Shown here piece by piece: positions 44,621 through 56,591 of a stretch of 64,000 bases of DNA. Origin of the DNA: Thinopyrum elongatum (taxonomy: Eukaryota; Streptophyta; Magnoliopsida; Poales; Poaceae); the NCBI GenBank assembly GCA_011799875.1, contig CM022301.1, positions 211,441,888 to 211,505,887 of the forward strand, in the 5' to 3' direction. Every line of letters starts with the position of its first letter. Positions within the stretch are counted from its first letter, which is position 1. The position numbers and the translations under genes were made by a program. Under the pieces are notes generated by a model. It had not been told where the DNA came from, did no database searches, and saw only the letters and a list, made by a program, of their open reading frames with translations.

Positions 44621-44847
44621 GATGAAAGTAGTGGCCAAGTTGCTCAAACCTCCATCGGCATCGAGGCCACTATCTCGAGGATAAACCTACAAGCAAAGTT
44701 CAGATTGTCTGTGTTGCCTCTTATGTACTCGAAAGTTTACTCGTACAAGCATTAATTTTAGCAAGAAGTACCACCGAGTGAACACCATTTACCAGTCTGT
44801 ACCCTTGGTAATTAAAGTTTGTCCATGGATGATATTGGCTGTGATCT

Positions 44848-45020
44848 CAATCATTTGGATGCATAAACATGCTGAACATGTGTATATCTGAATCTTTTTG
44901 TGAATTATCTATGAATATTGTCTTGTGATCTATCAATCATTTGGATGCATAGACATGCTGAACTTGTGTATATATGAATCTTTTGAGTTGTTGATTGTGA
45001 ATATTGGCTATGAATATGAA
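44848..45020. repeat. Two 86-bp tandem repeats
   Basis: CAATCATTTGGATGCATA begins at 44848 and again at 44934; the copies share ACATGCTGAAC-TGTGTATAT-TGAATC. Confidence 0.85.
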
Positions 45021-45194
45021 CGTGTCCTGTGAACTTGAGTTTGATACGAATGTTTACCTTTTCTGTTGTACTTGTGTGTGAACTTGTTAGAATGTCTACT
45101 ATGGGATTGTGACGTGTGAGTGTCAACGGCACACCTTCTTCCCGAGAAGAATTGCACCTGCTTGTTACGGTAGCAACGACGCATCAGCTCTTTT

Positions 45195-45665
45195 TTATCT
45201 TTTTGCTCTATCTTCCCCCCTCCCCTGCTCAATCCCTGCCGTAATGTTTTCGTCCTCAAAACAAACATAGTACTGCGTTGTTTTTGGGCCTTGATGAAAA
45301 ATCAAGTGCTGCTTTCTGTAGGTTGGCCCGCCCAGCAAATGGGCTGCTGGTCCACCACGGACTGGGAGGCTAAAAATACAAGTTGTATGGTGCAAAGGCA
45401 AGTAAAAAATCACCATTGAGAGCCATCCACTGAAAAAATCGCGTCTGATGTGCTTCTTCAGTTGCGCCGCCGGCCCCCTCTTTAATCCAGTTCGCTCCAT
45501 TCCCCAACCGGCAGCACGGGACAGAAGTTTATTTCCCCCTCGCCCTGCCGGGGGGATTGAAGAAGCGCGGCATCGAATCCAACACCGGCGATGGCTGCTT
45601 GTCCAAGTGATTTTCAGATAAGAAACTGCTTGTTTCACAGGCAGAGCATTTAAATCAACACGCAC
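45195..45665 (-). other. 156-codon ORF of unknown status
   Basis: Starts MRVDLNALPVKQ; contains no domain, signal or repeat I recognise. The GC-rich 45440-45600 part may be a 5' exon or promoter segment on the plus strand. I keep it only as an open frame. Confidence 0.2.
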
Positions 45666-45669
45666 TTTT

Positions 45670-47180
45670 CAAACATGGATAACAGAATGTTGGAAATTTT
45701 ATTCATGGTAAAAAATGGAACTAACAACAAGTTAACATCATGCTGATCAACATTCATGTATAGCACATCTTCATATGATGCAAAGTCAAAAAGATATGCT
45801 ATTTTAAAAATGGCAAGACAATGTTGAGTGTGCGAAAAACTAGGTAAACCAGGGACGAAATTTTGGCAAGTGTTAGATATTTTTCAACTGCACCAGTTGG
45901 AATCAAACCCGGGCAGTACAGATTTTGGGTGAGAGGGCTGCAGCCACCAGGCTAGTGTGATATGTTCGAAAGAATGAAGGCGTCTTCCCCGGCTCCGGTT
46001 CTTTCCCGTCTGTGTGCGCTCACCGTGGTGCCGCCGTATGCCGTTGTCAACATGCTCAACAAATGAGAGGAATCCGGAGAGGACTGTATGCCAAGAGGCT
46101 GACAGTGGGGACCCACCAGGTCCAAGCCGTACGCAAGCAAGTGCCTCATTGGAAAAAAAGCTTCCTCCTAATTGTATACTAATGTTGGGGCCCACGGGTT
46201 TGTCAACCTAGTCAATAAACGAAATAAATTACCAACGATGACTGTCATCGGGGAGCGTTTTTTCCATGGGTATCGGGGATTTTTTGTTTTGTTGCGGGAA
46301 AGGGGTATCAGGTATCTAGCTGGTATCATTTTTTCTAGAGGGCGAACAAGTATCAGCTAGGCCTAGGTTTGGTTTTTTAACATGCGTAGCCCACGACATA
46401 CCGAGACAGTGGTTTCAACTTATTTTTTGAGGTCCATCATGTGCGTACTAGCCCATGGGCCTCCCAGCATAGGTTTTACTTTTTCTTAAACTTCGGCAGC
46501 CCAATGTATTTTTTTAATAAAACGCAGATCTCTGTTCTATTTATCTATATATAAGAATAATAATGCAGTGTCCAATTTATGTTTTCCCTTCTAACCACAT
46601 TATATAAATTTATATTATTACTATTATCGTATATTTAATAGAGACTTATATATACATTATAAAAACATCCCACGTCTTATTAACTTATAAAAGTAAATGT
46701 TTAACAGAAGTTGGCAAGGAAAATCCTGGTGATTGCGTACAAAATTTTGCGAAGATTTTAAGGACCAATGTAATAATAACGCGCTCATTTTTCTTTTGAG
46801 CAATAACTCGCTAATTTGTTAATTTTATATATAATAAAATGTGTAGCTCCGGTTTATTTTTTGATATTAATTGCTCCTTCTAACCTAACATTAAATATAG
46901 AACAAGCCCAGCTAATTCGTGTATTTCAAGAAAGTGCAAATGGGCTAGGATTTCTTAGAAACTATTAAATGGGCAGCATTGACGCGAAATTATTTGTTCA
47001 CCCAGCCCAGCAAATGGACTGTAAATTCTAGAAAGCATGGGTTAAATATATGCCACATTTTTGCAGGCCGACATGTGGGCCAATAGGTCGAAGCCTACGC
47101 AAGGCGTTGTCAACTTAGTCAACAAATGATTCTGAAATCTACAGCCATTGGATTTATGTCCAACGGCCGGCATGCACCTT
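45670..47180. other. AT-rich inner part of the CACTA right arm
   Basis: No genes. Scattered GGGACCCACCAGG, GTTTGTCAAC and AACAAACGA-type words announce the right subterminal array that follows. Confidence 0.5.
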
Positions 47181-47526
47181 AAATCTGTTGTCTTCTTCCT
47201 CCAGCATCGCCGGGACCACCTGCTCCGGCCTCCGGCGACTAGCAGCTCTGCTTAGCACGCATCGCAGCGAAGCGCTACCCCACCGCCGGCCAGGCTATCC
47301 CTCCACCCCTCCACACCTCCTGTTATGCTCCATCGACTGCAGCCCCACGCCGCACCAGAACCAATTATAAGCCTTGTACTCCTCTCAATCTGCAACTCCA
47401 CTGCCGCATCTTCCCATCTCCGGGTCATTCCCGTCCAGGGCCTCACCGTCGTCCACTGCCTTGCTGCGCTCGGCACGGCGTGGTCAACAAACAAGAGTCA
47501 TTGGAAGAGGACTGTACGTGGAGAGC

Positions 47527-48250
47527 CTGACAGCTGGGACCCACGAGGTCCTCCTTATTAAGCTGAAAAAAATGTTTCCTCCCCTTGACAGCTGGGACCC
47601 ACCGGCTGTATCTTCGCACGGAAGGAAGTGCCTCCATGTTATGCGAAAAAAACTATTCCTCCTGATGACAGCTGGGACCCAGCAGATTTGGTGGCTGACT
47701 TGTGGGCCTACCAGGCTGATGCGTACGCAGGGCTTTGTCAACTTAATCAACAAATGATTCTAGTAGCTGGACCATTGGATGTTAATCCAACAACCATGCT
47801 GCTTCTTCAACCTCTGTTCTTGCTCCTGTTTCCCGTGGGCGGCAGTGTTGCCACGCACCTGAACTAGTCAAGTTTCCCACTCCTCTCCATCTGCGACTCC
47901 ACTGTCGCGTCTTCCCCGTCTCTGGGTCTCGGCACAGTGTGGTCAACGTGGTCAACAAACGAGAGTCATCGGAAGATGACTGTACGTGAGAGGTTGACAG
48001 TGGGGACGCACCACTCCCATGGACGCATGCATGCAACTGCATCCTTTTTACCCTGAAAAATAATGTTTTCTCCCCATGATAGCTGGGACCCACCAGCTAC
48101 ATCTTCGCACGCAAGGAAGTGCGTCCTTATTACGGGAAAAAAATGATTCCTCCCCCTGACAGCTGGGACCCAGCAGCTATATCTTCGCACGCAAGGAAGT
48201 GCGTCCTTATCCTCCCTGACAGCTGGGACCCACCCTGTAGAAGCGTACGT
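47527..48250. repeat. CACTA right subterminal array, GACAGCTGGGACCCA type
   Basis: Six copies of TGACAGCTGGGACCCA at about 47528, 47587, 47664, 48080, 48158 and 48218. Several are followed by ATCTTCGCACGCAAGGAAGT and an A-rich tract. Period is about 60-80 bp within clusters. Confidence 0.8.
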
Positions 48251-48539
48251 AGCGTTGTCTGTCTTGTCGCGAACGTGTACGTACATTCTGGTCGATCGGT
48301 CGCTCTGCAACGATGAAGCGTGGCCGAGTAAGTAGCGGCACATGTCATAGTAAAGCCCCCCACGTAGCAGTTCAGGCTGTCCCGTCTAAACTGTGTACAC
48401 GTACATACAGCCACACGCCAAAAAATACGGCCATGTACGTACATACGAGCGGGGTCTCGAAATGCGTACTCGCGCATACGGACGGCCAGGGCTCGTGTAC
48501 ATGGAGAGGCAATGGACAATAGCCACGTTCTCCTGTTCA

Positions 48540-49480
48540 TCGGCAGCTAACCGGCTGGGTCGGAACGGAGCAAACATCGTCGTGTTCATCGGGAGCCAAG
48601 TGACTGGGTCGGAACGCGTCCTGTTCATCGGGAGCGAAGCCACTAGGTCGGAATGGGTCATGTTCAACGGGAACCAACTGGCTTGGACGGAATAGCCGGA
48701 ACAGGGTCCGGCGTACTGCAAAACGGAGGAAAACGGCCTTCTCTTTGACCACGTACGGTCGAAACGGGGTCCTGTTCATCGGGAAGGGTCTGGCGTACCA
48801 CACAACGGAGGAAACAGACTTGTGTTTGAGTGCCTACGGTCGAAACGGGGTGCTGTTGATTGGGAGGGGTGTGGCGTACCGCAAAACGGAGGAAACGGAC
48901 TTGTGTTGGAGCGCCTACGGTCGAAACGGTGTCCTGTTCATCGGGAAGGGTGTGGCGTACCGCAAAACGGGACTCCACAGGCTACTGTTCATCCACCGTC
49001 GAATTCCTCTAGCCTCCACCTGCTACTGTTCATCCGCCGTCGACTTCCTCCTGCCTCCACCAGCTACTGTTCATCCACGGGGTCCTGTTCATCCAGCCTC
49101 CACCGGCTACTGTTCAACCAACCCTCCACGGGGTTCTGTTCATCCACCCCCAACCGGCTCGGGTGTGGCGGCCTCCTCGATCGGGGTCCTGTTCATCCAG
49201 TGGCAACGGCCTCTACTACCATGGGGTCCTGTTCATCCAACCCCCACCGGGAACTTTTCATCCAACCCCCAACAACGGTCACTATTCATCAAGAGGTAGC
49301 AGGTTCGATCGGCTTCAGTTAGCAGCAATAGCGAAGGAATCGCTCAGGTTCTATAAACACCCAAGGGATCGATCGCTCGGGTTCAGTAACATAGCTAGCA
49401 GTGCAATCGCTTGGGTTCAGTAAGAGAACGCCTCGCTCGGGTTCAGTTAGAGCCCAACGCCTCGCACACACGCGCGTACG
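48540..49480. repeat. CACTA right subterminal arrays, GTTCATCC and GGGTTCAGT types
   Basis: A first set has ACGGTCGAAACGG-GTCCTGTTCATCGGGA with CGTACC-CA-AACGGAGGAAAC, period about 80 bp. A second set has CTACTGTTCATCCA and GGGGTCCTGTTCATCCA. A third has CGCTCGGGTTCAGT near the end. The three types follow one another towards the terminus. Confidence 0.8.
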
Positions 49481-49808
49481 TGTACGAGAGAAACGCGCAA
49501 ACCTCCGTGCATCGCTCGGCCCCGACCACCCACCGTAGGGAACTCCCCGATATTTTCCTCGCCCTCGCTTCTACCATGATTTTTCCCATTATGGACGGCC
49601 CAAATAATGTCATGCAGGTGCGTCCCCGGCCCGCCCAGGACGAAAAGCCCATTTGCTGTCATGATTTTTTGTCATAGAAGTAGGAGCCCACCACATCTAT
49701 GATGATACGTTGTTTTGTCATAATTATCGTCATAGAAGTGTCATAAGCATGAAAGAAAAACTTTTTGTTCGGGCCAAAATGTCACGGATGTGTCTTTTTT
49801 TTGTAGTG
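48827..49808. mobile_element. Second CACTA right end (copy B)
   Basis: A 982-bp segment homologous throughout to 55619-56591 and ending in a complete CACTA terminus (TTTTTTTTGTAGTG at 49808). It abuts Gypsy LTR sequence, not Copia RT. The two right arms differ by many substitutions and short indels, so they are not a very recent duplication. No left CACTA terminus preceded by TAG (the three bases after 49808) was found in the window. Confidence 0.75.
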
Positions 49809-50395
49809 TAGGGTTTGGAGAGGAGATGGTGCTGGTGAAGATGTTGATGAAGATTGACCCCTTCTCGATGAAAGGATCATTGGTGATGATGATGGCTTCG
49901 ATTTCCCCCTCCCGAAGGGAAGTTTCCCCGACAGAACAGCTCAGCCGGAGCCCTAGATTGCTTCTACCCAGGTTTCGCCTCGAGATGGCGGCGCTTCGTC
50001 CCGAAAGCTTCCTTATGATTTTTTTTCAGGTCAAAACCCTCCATATAGCAGAAGATGGGAACCGGAGACCTGCCAGGGGCCCCACAAGCGCTAGGGGTGT
50101 GGCCCTCGGGCTTGTGGCCACCTGGTGGGTCCCCTCTGGTATTTCTTCGCCCAATATTTTTTACATATTCCAAAATATTCTCCGTAAATTTTCAGGACTT
50201 TTGGAGTTGTGCAGAATAGGTCCCTCAGGTTTGCTCCTTTCCGGTCCAGAATTCCAGCTGCCAGCATTCTCCCTCTTTGTGCAAACCTTGTAAAATAAGA
50301 GAGAAAAGGCATAAGTATTGTACCATAATGTGTAATAACAGCCCACAATGCAATAAATATCAATATGAAAGCATGATGCAAAAATGGACATATCA
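49809..50395 (-). mobile_element. Truncated LTR of another Gypsy retroelement
   Basis: On the minus strand it starts TGATATGTCCATTTTTGCAT at 50395, a start I know from an abundant Triticeae Gypsy LTR. It includes the CCACCAGGTGGCCACAAGCC block and stops at 49809, where CACTA copy B begins. It interrupts the gag of the short-LTR Gypsy; CTTGC at 50396-50400 is its candidate target duplication. Confidence 0.65.
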
Positions 50396-51399
50396 CTTGC
50401 CGTCCTGCGCGCAGCAGGCGGTGGCTTGGCGGGCCGTGCTTCGTGTCCTCCTCCCTCTTGGGCAGGGTGCTGTGGAGTAGGTATGCCTTGAACTCCTAAG
50501 TCCATCGGCCCTCCTGAGGCATCGACACCCAGAGCAAGTGGGCTCCCGATGTCGGGCCATAGGTCGGGGCGCCAGCGGGTGGTGCGGGAGGCAACTTCTC
50601 CTGAGGCAGCATGATTCCTGATGTTGGGGATTGACACCCGAGGAGCCTCAGCAGATGGCCTAAAAAGCCTTTCTCTCCCGGTGCGCCGCCATGCACTCAT
50701 TCCTCGGCTTGCAACCCCCGTTGGAGGAGTTGAAGAGGAGCTGATCAGAGCGACGGCCACGGGCCAGCATCTGAGATCAGCCCCCGGGTCCATCGCCATG
50801 CTCACCGGCGCCGGCCCCACCTGACCGTGGCTTCCAAGAGGCGGCCTGAAGCGGTAGCCCTCACGGGGGTGTTGCCATGGTTTACCCTGACCAGAGCCTG
50901 GGGGGCGCCTCCTGAGCTGGAGGAGAAGCACTACTCCTAGCTTCGCCGCTGCAGGGTCCTCCCGGCCCGCCGTGGAAGGACGAACAAATGTAGCAGGGGC
51001 AAGTACAGGGCTGTGGCGAGGGCCACGATGCAGGTAGAGAGCGAAAATGACCGATGCCCCTGCAAGCGGCGTCCAGAAGCTCAGCGATACGGTCCAGCCA
51101 GGCGTCGTAGTCATCGTTGGCCGGTTGGTAGCGCAGCAGCTCGCATGCCATAAGGAGCACGACCTACGTGTCCATTGGTCCTCGATAGTCGTGGCAGGGC
51201 GACGCCATGGTGGTGGTGAAGGTAGACCACGTCGTGCGATGAGCGACGACGAATAGTCCCGCTGCCCATGAGCAGTGGGGTCGGTGGTCGTGTTAGCTGC
51301 CGGAGAAGCGGGGCGGCGAGGAACATCGCAGCCCACGGGCATCGTCTGGGCGACGCGAGCAGCCCGGCGCTCGGCGCGAACTCGGCGGGTGTCGGCCAT
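50396..51399 (-). pseudogene. N-terminal gag of the short-LTR Gypsy
   Basis: ATG at 51399 opens MADTRRVRAERRAARVAQTM, a basic gag start. Around 51160-51000, the readings LLMACELLRYQPANDDYDAW and LDRIAELLDAACRG occur in a neighbouring frame, the usual gag helix region of this element type, so at least one frameshift is present. The rest is Pro/Arg-rich and is cut at 50396 by the LTR fragment. No zinc knuckle or pol is left. Long opposite-strand frames are composition effects. Confidence 0.6.
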
Positions 51400-51419
51400 G
51401 GAAGCGACGAAGCAGAGAC

Positions 51420-51424
51420 GAAGC
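51420..51424. repeat. Target-site duplication GAAGC (left of solo LTR)
   Basis: Pairs with GAAGT at 55359-55363; one mismatch, so moderately old. Confidence 0.65.
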
Positions 51425-54400
51425 TGTGACGCCCCCGACTCAATCATACACTAATCATACACGCAAACGTGTATGATCAAGCACAGGGACTCACGGGAAG
51501 ATATCACAACACAACTCAAACACAATTTAAATGGAGATCCATAATATTACAGACCAGGGATCCGAAGATCCGAATACATAAGTCAGTCATACAAACATTA
51601 TCTGAGTACAGACATAGTTAGACAAGTTTTGCCTTAAGAAGGCTAGCACAAACAGCGACACTAGATCGAAAGGCATTGGCCTCCTGCCTGGGAGCCTCCG
51701 ATCCTACTCCTGGTCGGCTGGCTCGATCCAGTAATAAGTACCCTCTAGACCCTCCTGGTAGTAAGCTCCTGTGGTGGCATCTGGCTCCTGGACTCCATCG
51801 TTTGATGTATCATCAAGGTGGGGTATGGGGAAAAGAGAAAGTAAAGCAACCGTGAGTACTCATCCGAAGTACTCAGCAAGCAAGGATCTATACTACATAT
51901 GCAACATTATTAATGGAGAAAGGCTGTATAAGTGGACTGGGCTGCAGAAATGCCAGAATAGAGAGAGGGCCTAGTCCTATCGAAGACTAGCATCTTCAAA
52001 CATCTTCACGAGGTCATCATCTTGCAGCAGTAGAAGAGAGTAGAATAGCATTTTATTTAGCAAACATGTTGAAGTACAGCTTAAAGATCCTTCCTCGACT
52101 CCCAAGCGAGAAAGCGATCCTGAAGCTTCAATTAAGTAACAAGTATCCAGTTCAAGTAGTAGATCGGAATACACAAACTGAGCGTCCTTTACCGTAGGAC
52201 CGGCTATCGATAGATGATTCATCCCTGCAGGGGTGCACTACTGTTACCCAACACGCTCGATCAACTCTGGCCGGACACACTTGCTGGGTAATGCCCGTCC
52301 TCGGAAGATCAACACGAAGCAGCGCTCTACCTAGGCTCGGCAGAGAGGTCAGCACGCCGGACTGACCTATGCACCCAGAGGTCTTGGGCCATCGCCCTGG
52401 GCACCCTGCGCGTTGCGAGACTAGCCGGGGTGCAGGCGCGACACTGAACTCGTCAGTGAAGTATCCAGCCCAATCCCGACAATCAGCCCGCACGGTGAAT
52501 CGTGACGTCAGACGAGCTTTCGGGAGAAACGTACATCGCAGAGGGTCCCATAACCATTATCCCGCGTGGTGGTAGTGCGTATAGGGCACGTCGACCCACT
52601 CAGATCACAAACCCAAATCCAATAGGCTCAATTAGTATCACGCAGAGACAATCAGAGTCTCTGATGCTCCGCCACAATATCACACTCGATTGCCCTTCCG
52701 GCACACCCGACAATTATAGATCCCCAGCGGGGTACCCACCAGGGTAGACCCGCCTGTAACAAAGGTCAAGTAATCGTGTGGTCCTAACATCAAGGGAGAA
52801 ACCCGAGGAATCACCCTCGGCGGATTCCACTCGATGAAATCATCCGGGTGAACGTATGAGGCATCACCCTCGAGGTTCGCACTGAGGGTTGCACGACAGA
52901 GTCGTATCGGAAGTGGAGAAGGAGGAATCACCCTCGATGACCACGACCGAACAGATACACTGCAGAGTATTCATCGGGAGTGCGTTACGACGTATCAACC
53001 TCGGCACTCGATAGTTACTACGCATAGTCGTACAACTAAGGGGGTGTGAAGTGAGGTGTCGGTCTCTGGTAGACGATCACGTTGATCGAGTCGTCGATGA
53101 TCAAGTAGGGGCAACAAGGATAAGGTGGTGGGGTCACTGATGGTTCACTACCAACCTATACTAAACAGTTTATCATAGGCAGGTAAGGTAACATTGATCA
53201 GGTTACAACAGCAGGCTATGCATCAGAATAGGAGCATACATTAACAGTAGCAAAATCTAATGCAAGCAGGAGAAATGGAATGGGCGATATCTGGATGCTC
53301 AAGGGGGGGGCTTGCCAGGTTGCTCTGGCAAGAGAGAGAGATCGTCAACGGGCTGCTCGTCGGTAGTGTAGTCGCACCCAGCTGCAGCAGCGTCGGTCTC
53401 GGCGTCTATCGAGAGAGAAGGAGGGGGGAGAAACAATAAATTCACGGCAATAATGCAAACAATATGTATGACATGCCTAAATGATATGCCGGGGTGTTCT
53501 ACTGCCTAACTAAATGATTTAGTTAATTTAGAAATTTATTCGAATTTATTTAATTAAAGTTGGGCACTATTCATTTACTGAAATTGGTCTAAAAGTTTCA
53601 TGTTCATATAGCTAGGGGCATCTGACAGGAATAGGGAGGGCGTATTCAGATTCGTATCGAAATTCTGAGCAACTTTCATATATAAATTATTTTCATCGGA
53701 GTTACGGATTATTTAATATGATTTTCTAAAGTTTTTATTAATTTCTGGAATTTAATTATTTATTTATTTAAACATTATCCGAAACAGTGTATGCTGACGC
53801 AAGCATGACATCAGAGTGACGTCAGCAGTCAACAGTGCAGTTAACCTAGTCGAACCTACGTGTGGGTCCCACCTGTCATTGGCTGTTTAGATTAATTAGG
53901 GTTTAACTAAATTAATTACAGTTTAATTAGACTAACTAATTACTTAGCTTAATTAAAAAGAATTAATTAAGTTAATTAATTATTTAATTAACTAATTAGT
54001 TAATATTTATTTATTTATTTTAATTCTTTTAATTCGTTTTCTGGGTGGGCCCCACTTGTCATACACAGAAGGGAGGGATTAGCGCTAAACAACAAGGCCG
54101 GCCGCCAGGGTTATGCGCGTGCGCGCGCATAGCAGAACGCCGGCGGGCGCGGCGGCCAACAGCGGCATAGGAGGTGGCCATGAGCAGGGCGGCGGGCACG
54201 GGCGGCGGTTGCGGCGGCGAGCGATAGCAGAGCAGCAACGGCTGGGGTGGGGCCAAGCGGAGGCGCGCGAGCAGGGGGCCGCAGCGGAAGGCGCGAGAGG
54301 AGTGGCGCGGCTCGGGCAGCAGCTGGGCGCGGCCGCCCGGAGGCGGGCACGGTCGAATGCGGCACGACGCACTCGCGGGGACAGCGCGTACGCGGGGGAG

Positions 54401-55358
54401 GCCGGGGCGCGGCCAGGCGTGAGGAGCGCGGCGCCTGGACGCGGTCACGTGAACACGGCGGCGGGCAGAGGAGGGTTCGAAGGGAAACGGACGGGGAGGG
54501 GGCTCACCGGCCCTGTAGATGTGCAAAGGCATGCTCGAGGGGGGGGGGACGAAGTTGCGGTTTCAGCGAAGGGGCGTCGGGGTCAGCGCGGGGGCGTCGG
54601 CTGCCCCCGACCGGATCGACGCGGGGGGGGTGAGGAGGCGAGCGCAGCGACGACGGGGCAGCATCGGGCGGCGTCGGCGAGGGTGCGCCACGGTCAGCGC
54701 GGTAGCGGGGGGGGGGATCGGGCGGCTGCCCGATCCAGAGAGGAGAGAGGGGATCGTGTGGGGGGGGAGGGGAGGGGGGAAAGGAGTGGGGGGTGAGAGT
54801 GGGGAGGGTTTCGGGCTAGGGTTACGGGTGGTGGGGGGATATGCAGGGAGACGTGGTCCGGGTGGTTGGCCATCTGGGCCAAGGCCCAGCAGAGAGGGGG
54901 GGGGGCTTTTCCTTTCAGTTGCTTTCTTTTTTTTCCTTTGTCTTTCTGTTTTTCTTTTAGTTTCCTTTTATTTTTGTTTTAGCAAAATACCAAAATCGCA
55001 CCTAATTTGATGTTACCAAATGTGCCACTGCCACATTAACTTGCTACCCAAACTAAAATAGTTTCGTAATTATTTAATATTTAAAAGTATTTAGATAATA
55101 GTTTTCGCTACTGTTTTATTCATCTTATAGTATGTAAATATTTTTTAAAGGTGTGGTTTCTCCACCATAATTACCTATGCAATATTTGGTTCACTCCGAA
55201 TATTTTAGTTTTAATATTTGAAAACTTTTATTGTTTGACTTGATTTTGAATTTGAATTTGAATCGGTTTTGGACCAAAGGGGAATCTAGTACCAGTAATT
55301 GCGGTGACATGGCACCATTAGCGTGTGGTTACTGTAGCTTAACTACCGGGGCGTTACA
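51425..55358 (-). mobile_element. Solo LTR, 3934 bp, LARD/Gypsy-like, minus orientation
   Basis: Ends TGTGACGCCCCCGACTC (plus strand, 51425) and GGGGCGTTACA (55358), the same TGT(A/G)ACGCC / GGCGTCACA design as the LARD LTR. There is no second LTR or internal domain, and near-identical target duplications GAAGC/GAAGT flank it. Contents are an AT-rich low-complexity block 53880-54030 (TTAATTAA words), a GC-rich block 54100-54850 that yields long meaningless ORFs, and a pyrimidine tract 54905-54980. It split the short leader of the Gypsy between PBS and gag. Confidence 0.8.
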
Positions 55359-55363
55359 GAAGT
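55359..55363. repeat. Target-site duplication GAAGT (right of solo LTR)
   Basis: See 51420-51424. Confidence 0.65.
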
Positions 55364-55387
55364 GAAGCGGAAGGGAGTTTCGACACG

Positions 55388-55407
55388 CCCTTACCTGGCG
55401 CGCCAAA
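55388..55407 (-). other. Primer-binding-site region of the short-LTR Gypsy
   Basis: Minus-strand TTTGGCGCGCCAGGTAAGG directly after the LTR end CCGACA. The complementary tRNA was not determined. Confidence 0.5.
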
Positions 55408-55618
55408 TGTCGGAATCAGGGCTCCGCGGACCCAATAAGGTTCTAACTCTGGGGCATGTGCGAAGATCTAGCCTAGCCGCTGCCTCAAGCTCACCACTCC
55501 ATGGCTGGGCCTCGTCGAGTTCGTGCGAGCGAGGGAAGAATGGACACGACAGTTTACCCAGGTTCGGGCCACCTTGCGGTGTAAGACCCTACTCTTGCTT
55601 TGTGGTGGGTTGGCCTCA
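55408..55618 (-). repeat. 5' LTR (211 bp) of the short-LTR Gypsy
   Basis: Minus strand: starts TGAGGCCAACCCACC at 55618 and ends GATTCCGACA at 55408, followed by the PBS. Bases 55619-55623 (TGAGT) are its target duplication in the CACTA arm: the homologous arm reads CTTGTGTT-TGAGT-GCCTACGG at 48819-48839. Its 3' LTR is missing. Confidence 0.6.
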
Positions 55619-56591
55619 TGAGTGCCTACGGTCGAAACGGTGTCCTGTTAATCGGGAGGGGTGTGGCATACCGCAAAATGGAGGAAACGGACTTGTGTTG
55701 GAGCGCCTACGGTCGAAACGGTGTCATGTTCATCGGGAGGGGTGTGGCGTACCGCAAAACGGGACTCCACGGGCTACTATTCATCCACCGTCTACTGCCT
55801 CGCTCCAGCCTCCACGGGCTACTATTCATCCACCGTCGACTTCCTCCAGCCTCCACCAGCTACTGTTCACCACAAGGGTCCTGTTCATCCAGCCTCCACC
55901 AGCTACTGTTCAACCAGCCCTTCACACGGGGTCCTATTCAACCAGCCCTCCACGGGGTCCCTCCACCGGCTACTGTTCATCCACCCCCACCTCCTCGATT
56001 GGGGTCCTGTTTATCCAGCGGCAACTGCCCCTACTACCACGAGATCCTGTTCATCCAACCCCACCGGGAACTGTTCATCCAACCCCCCACCGGGGACTGC
56101 TCATGAAGAGGCAGCTTCGATCGGCTTCAGTTAGCAGCAGTTGCGAAGGAATCACTCGGGTTCAGTTAACAGCCAAGGGATTGATCAGTGTTCAGTAACA
56201 TAGCTAGTGCAATCGCTCGGGTTCAGTTAGAGCCCAACGCCTCACACACATGCACGTACGTCTACGAGAGAAACGCGCAAACCTCCGTGCATCGCTCGGC
56301 CCCGACCACCCACCGTAACCGGGAACTCCCCAAAATTTTCCTCGCCCTCGCTTCTACCACGATTTTTTCCATCATGGACGGCCCAAAGAATGTCATGCAG
56401 GTGCGTCCCCGGCCCGCCCAGGATGAAAAGCCCATTTTCTGTCATGATTTTTTGTCATAGAAGTAGGAGCCCACCACATCTATGATGATACGTGGTTTTG
56501 TCACAATTATCGTCATAGAAGTGTCATAGCCATGACAGAAAAAAATTCGTTCGGCCCAAAATGTCACGGATGTGTCTTTTTTTTTGTAGTG
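55619..56591. mobile_element. CACTA right arm and terminus (copy A)
   Basis: Subterminal repeats as in 48827-49808, then the GTCATAGAAGT/ATGACA inverted words and the terminus GTAGTG at 56591, next to CAA and the Copia RT. Confidence 0.85.
56564..56591 (-). repeat. CACTA right terminal inverted repeat
   Basis: Reverse complement starts CACTACAAAAAAAAAGACAC and continues ATCCGTGA; matches 21155-21181. Confidence 0.85.

Larger units (their letters stand above)
21155..56591. mobile_element. Giant CACTA (En/Spm-type) element, about 35.4 kb with nested insertions
   Basis: Ends are CACTACAAAAAAAATACAC at 21155 and the reverse complement of CACTACAAAAAAAAAGACAC at 56591. Both lie next to CAA target duplications, inside the RT of a Copia element whose reading frame resumes exactly on the other side. 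Left subterminal repeats (GGCCCGTTAA type) and right subterminal repeats (TGACAGCTGGGACCC and CTACTGTTCATCCA types) are typical of the superfamily. Later insertions include a MULE, Helitrons, MITEs and a Gypsy/solo-LTR stack (49809-55618). I found no transposase (TNPD-like) ORF, so the copy is likely non-autonomous. It carries several gene-like segments described separately. Part of the body next to 48800 may come from a second copy of the family (see 48827-49808). Confidence 0.85.

Noticed and set aside
45884..46195. 103-codon minus-strand ORF
   Set aside because: Overlaps the GGGACCCACCAGG repeats of the CACTA arm; no domain.
47527..48250. Regular repeats as CRISPR or centromeric satellite
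   Set aside because: Degenerate subterminal repeats in the arm of a CACTA element.
21155..49808. CACTA element ending at 49808 as the partner of the left end at 21155
   Set aside because: Flanking bases (CAA versus TAG) do not match and the flanks belong to different elements; 56591 gives both a matching TSD and a continuous RT frame.
50161..51447. 428-codon minus-strand ORF as an intact gene
   Set aside because: It runs from the solo-LTR end through gag-like sequence with a frameshifted core and into another element's LTR; only the N-terminal gag part is meaningful.
54059..54796. ORFs of 157 and 227 codons in GC-rich DNA
   Set aside because: Arg/Gly/Ala-rich low complexity on both strands inside a solo LTR; compositional.
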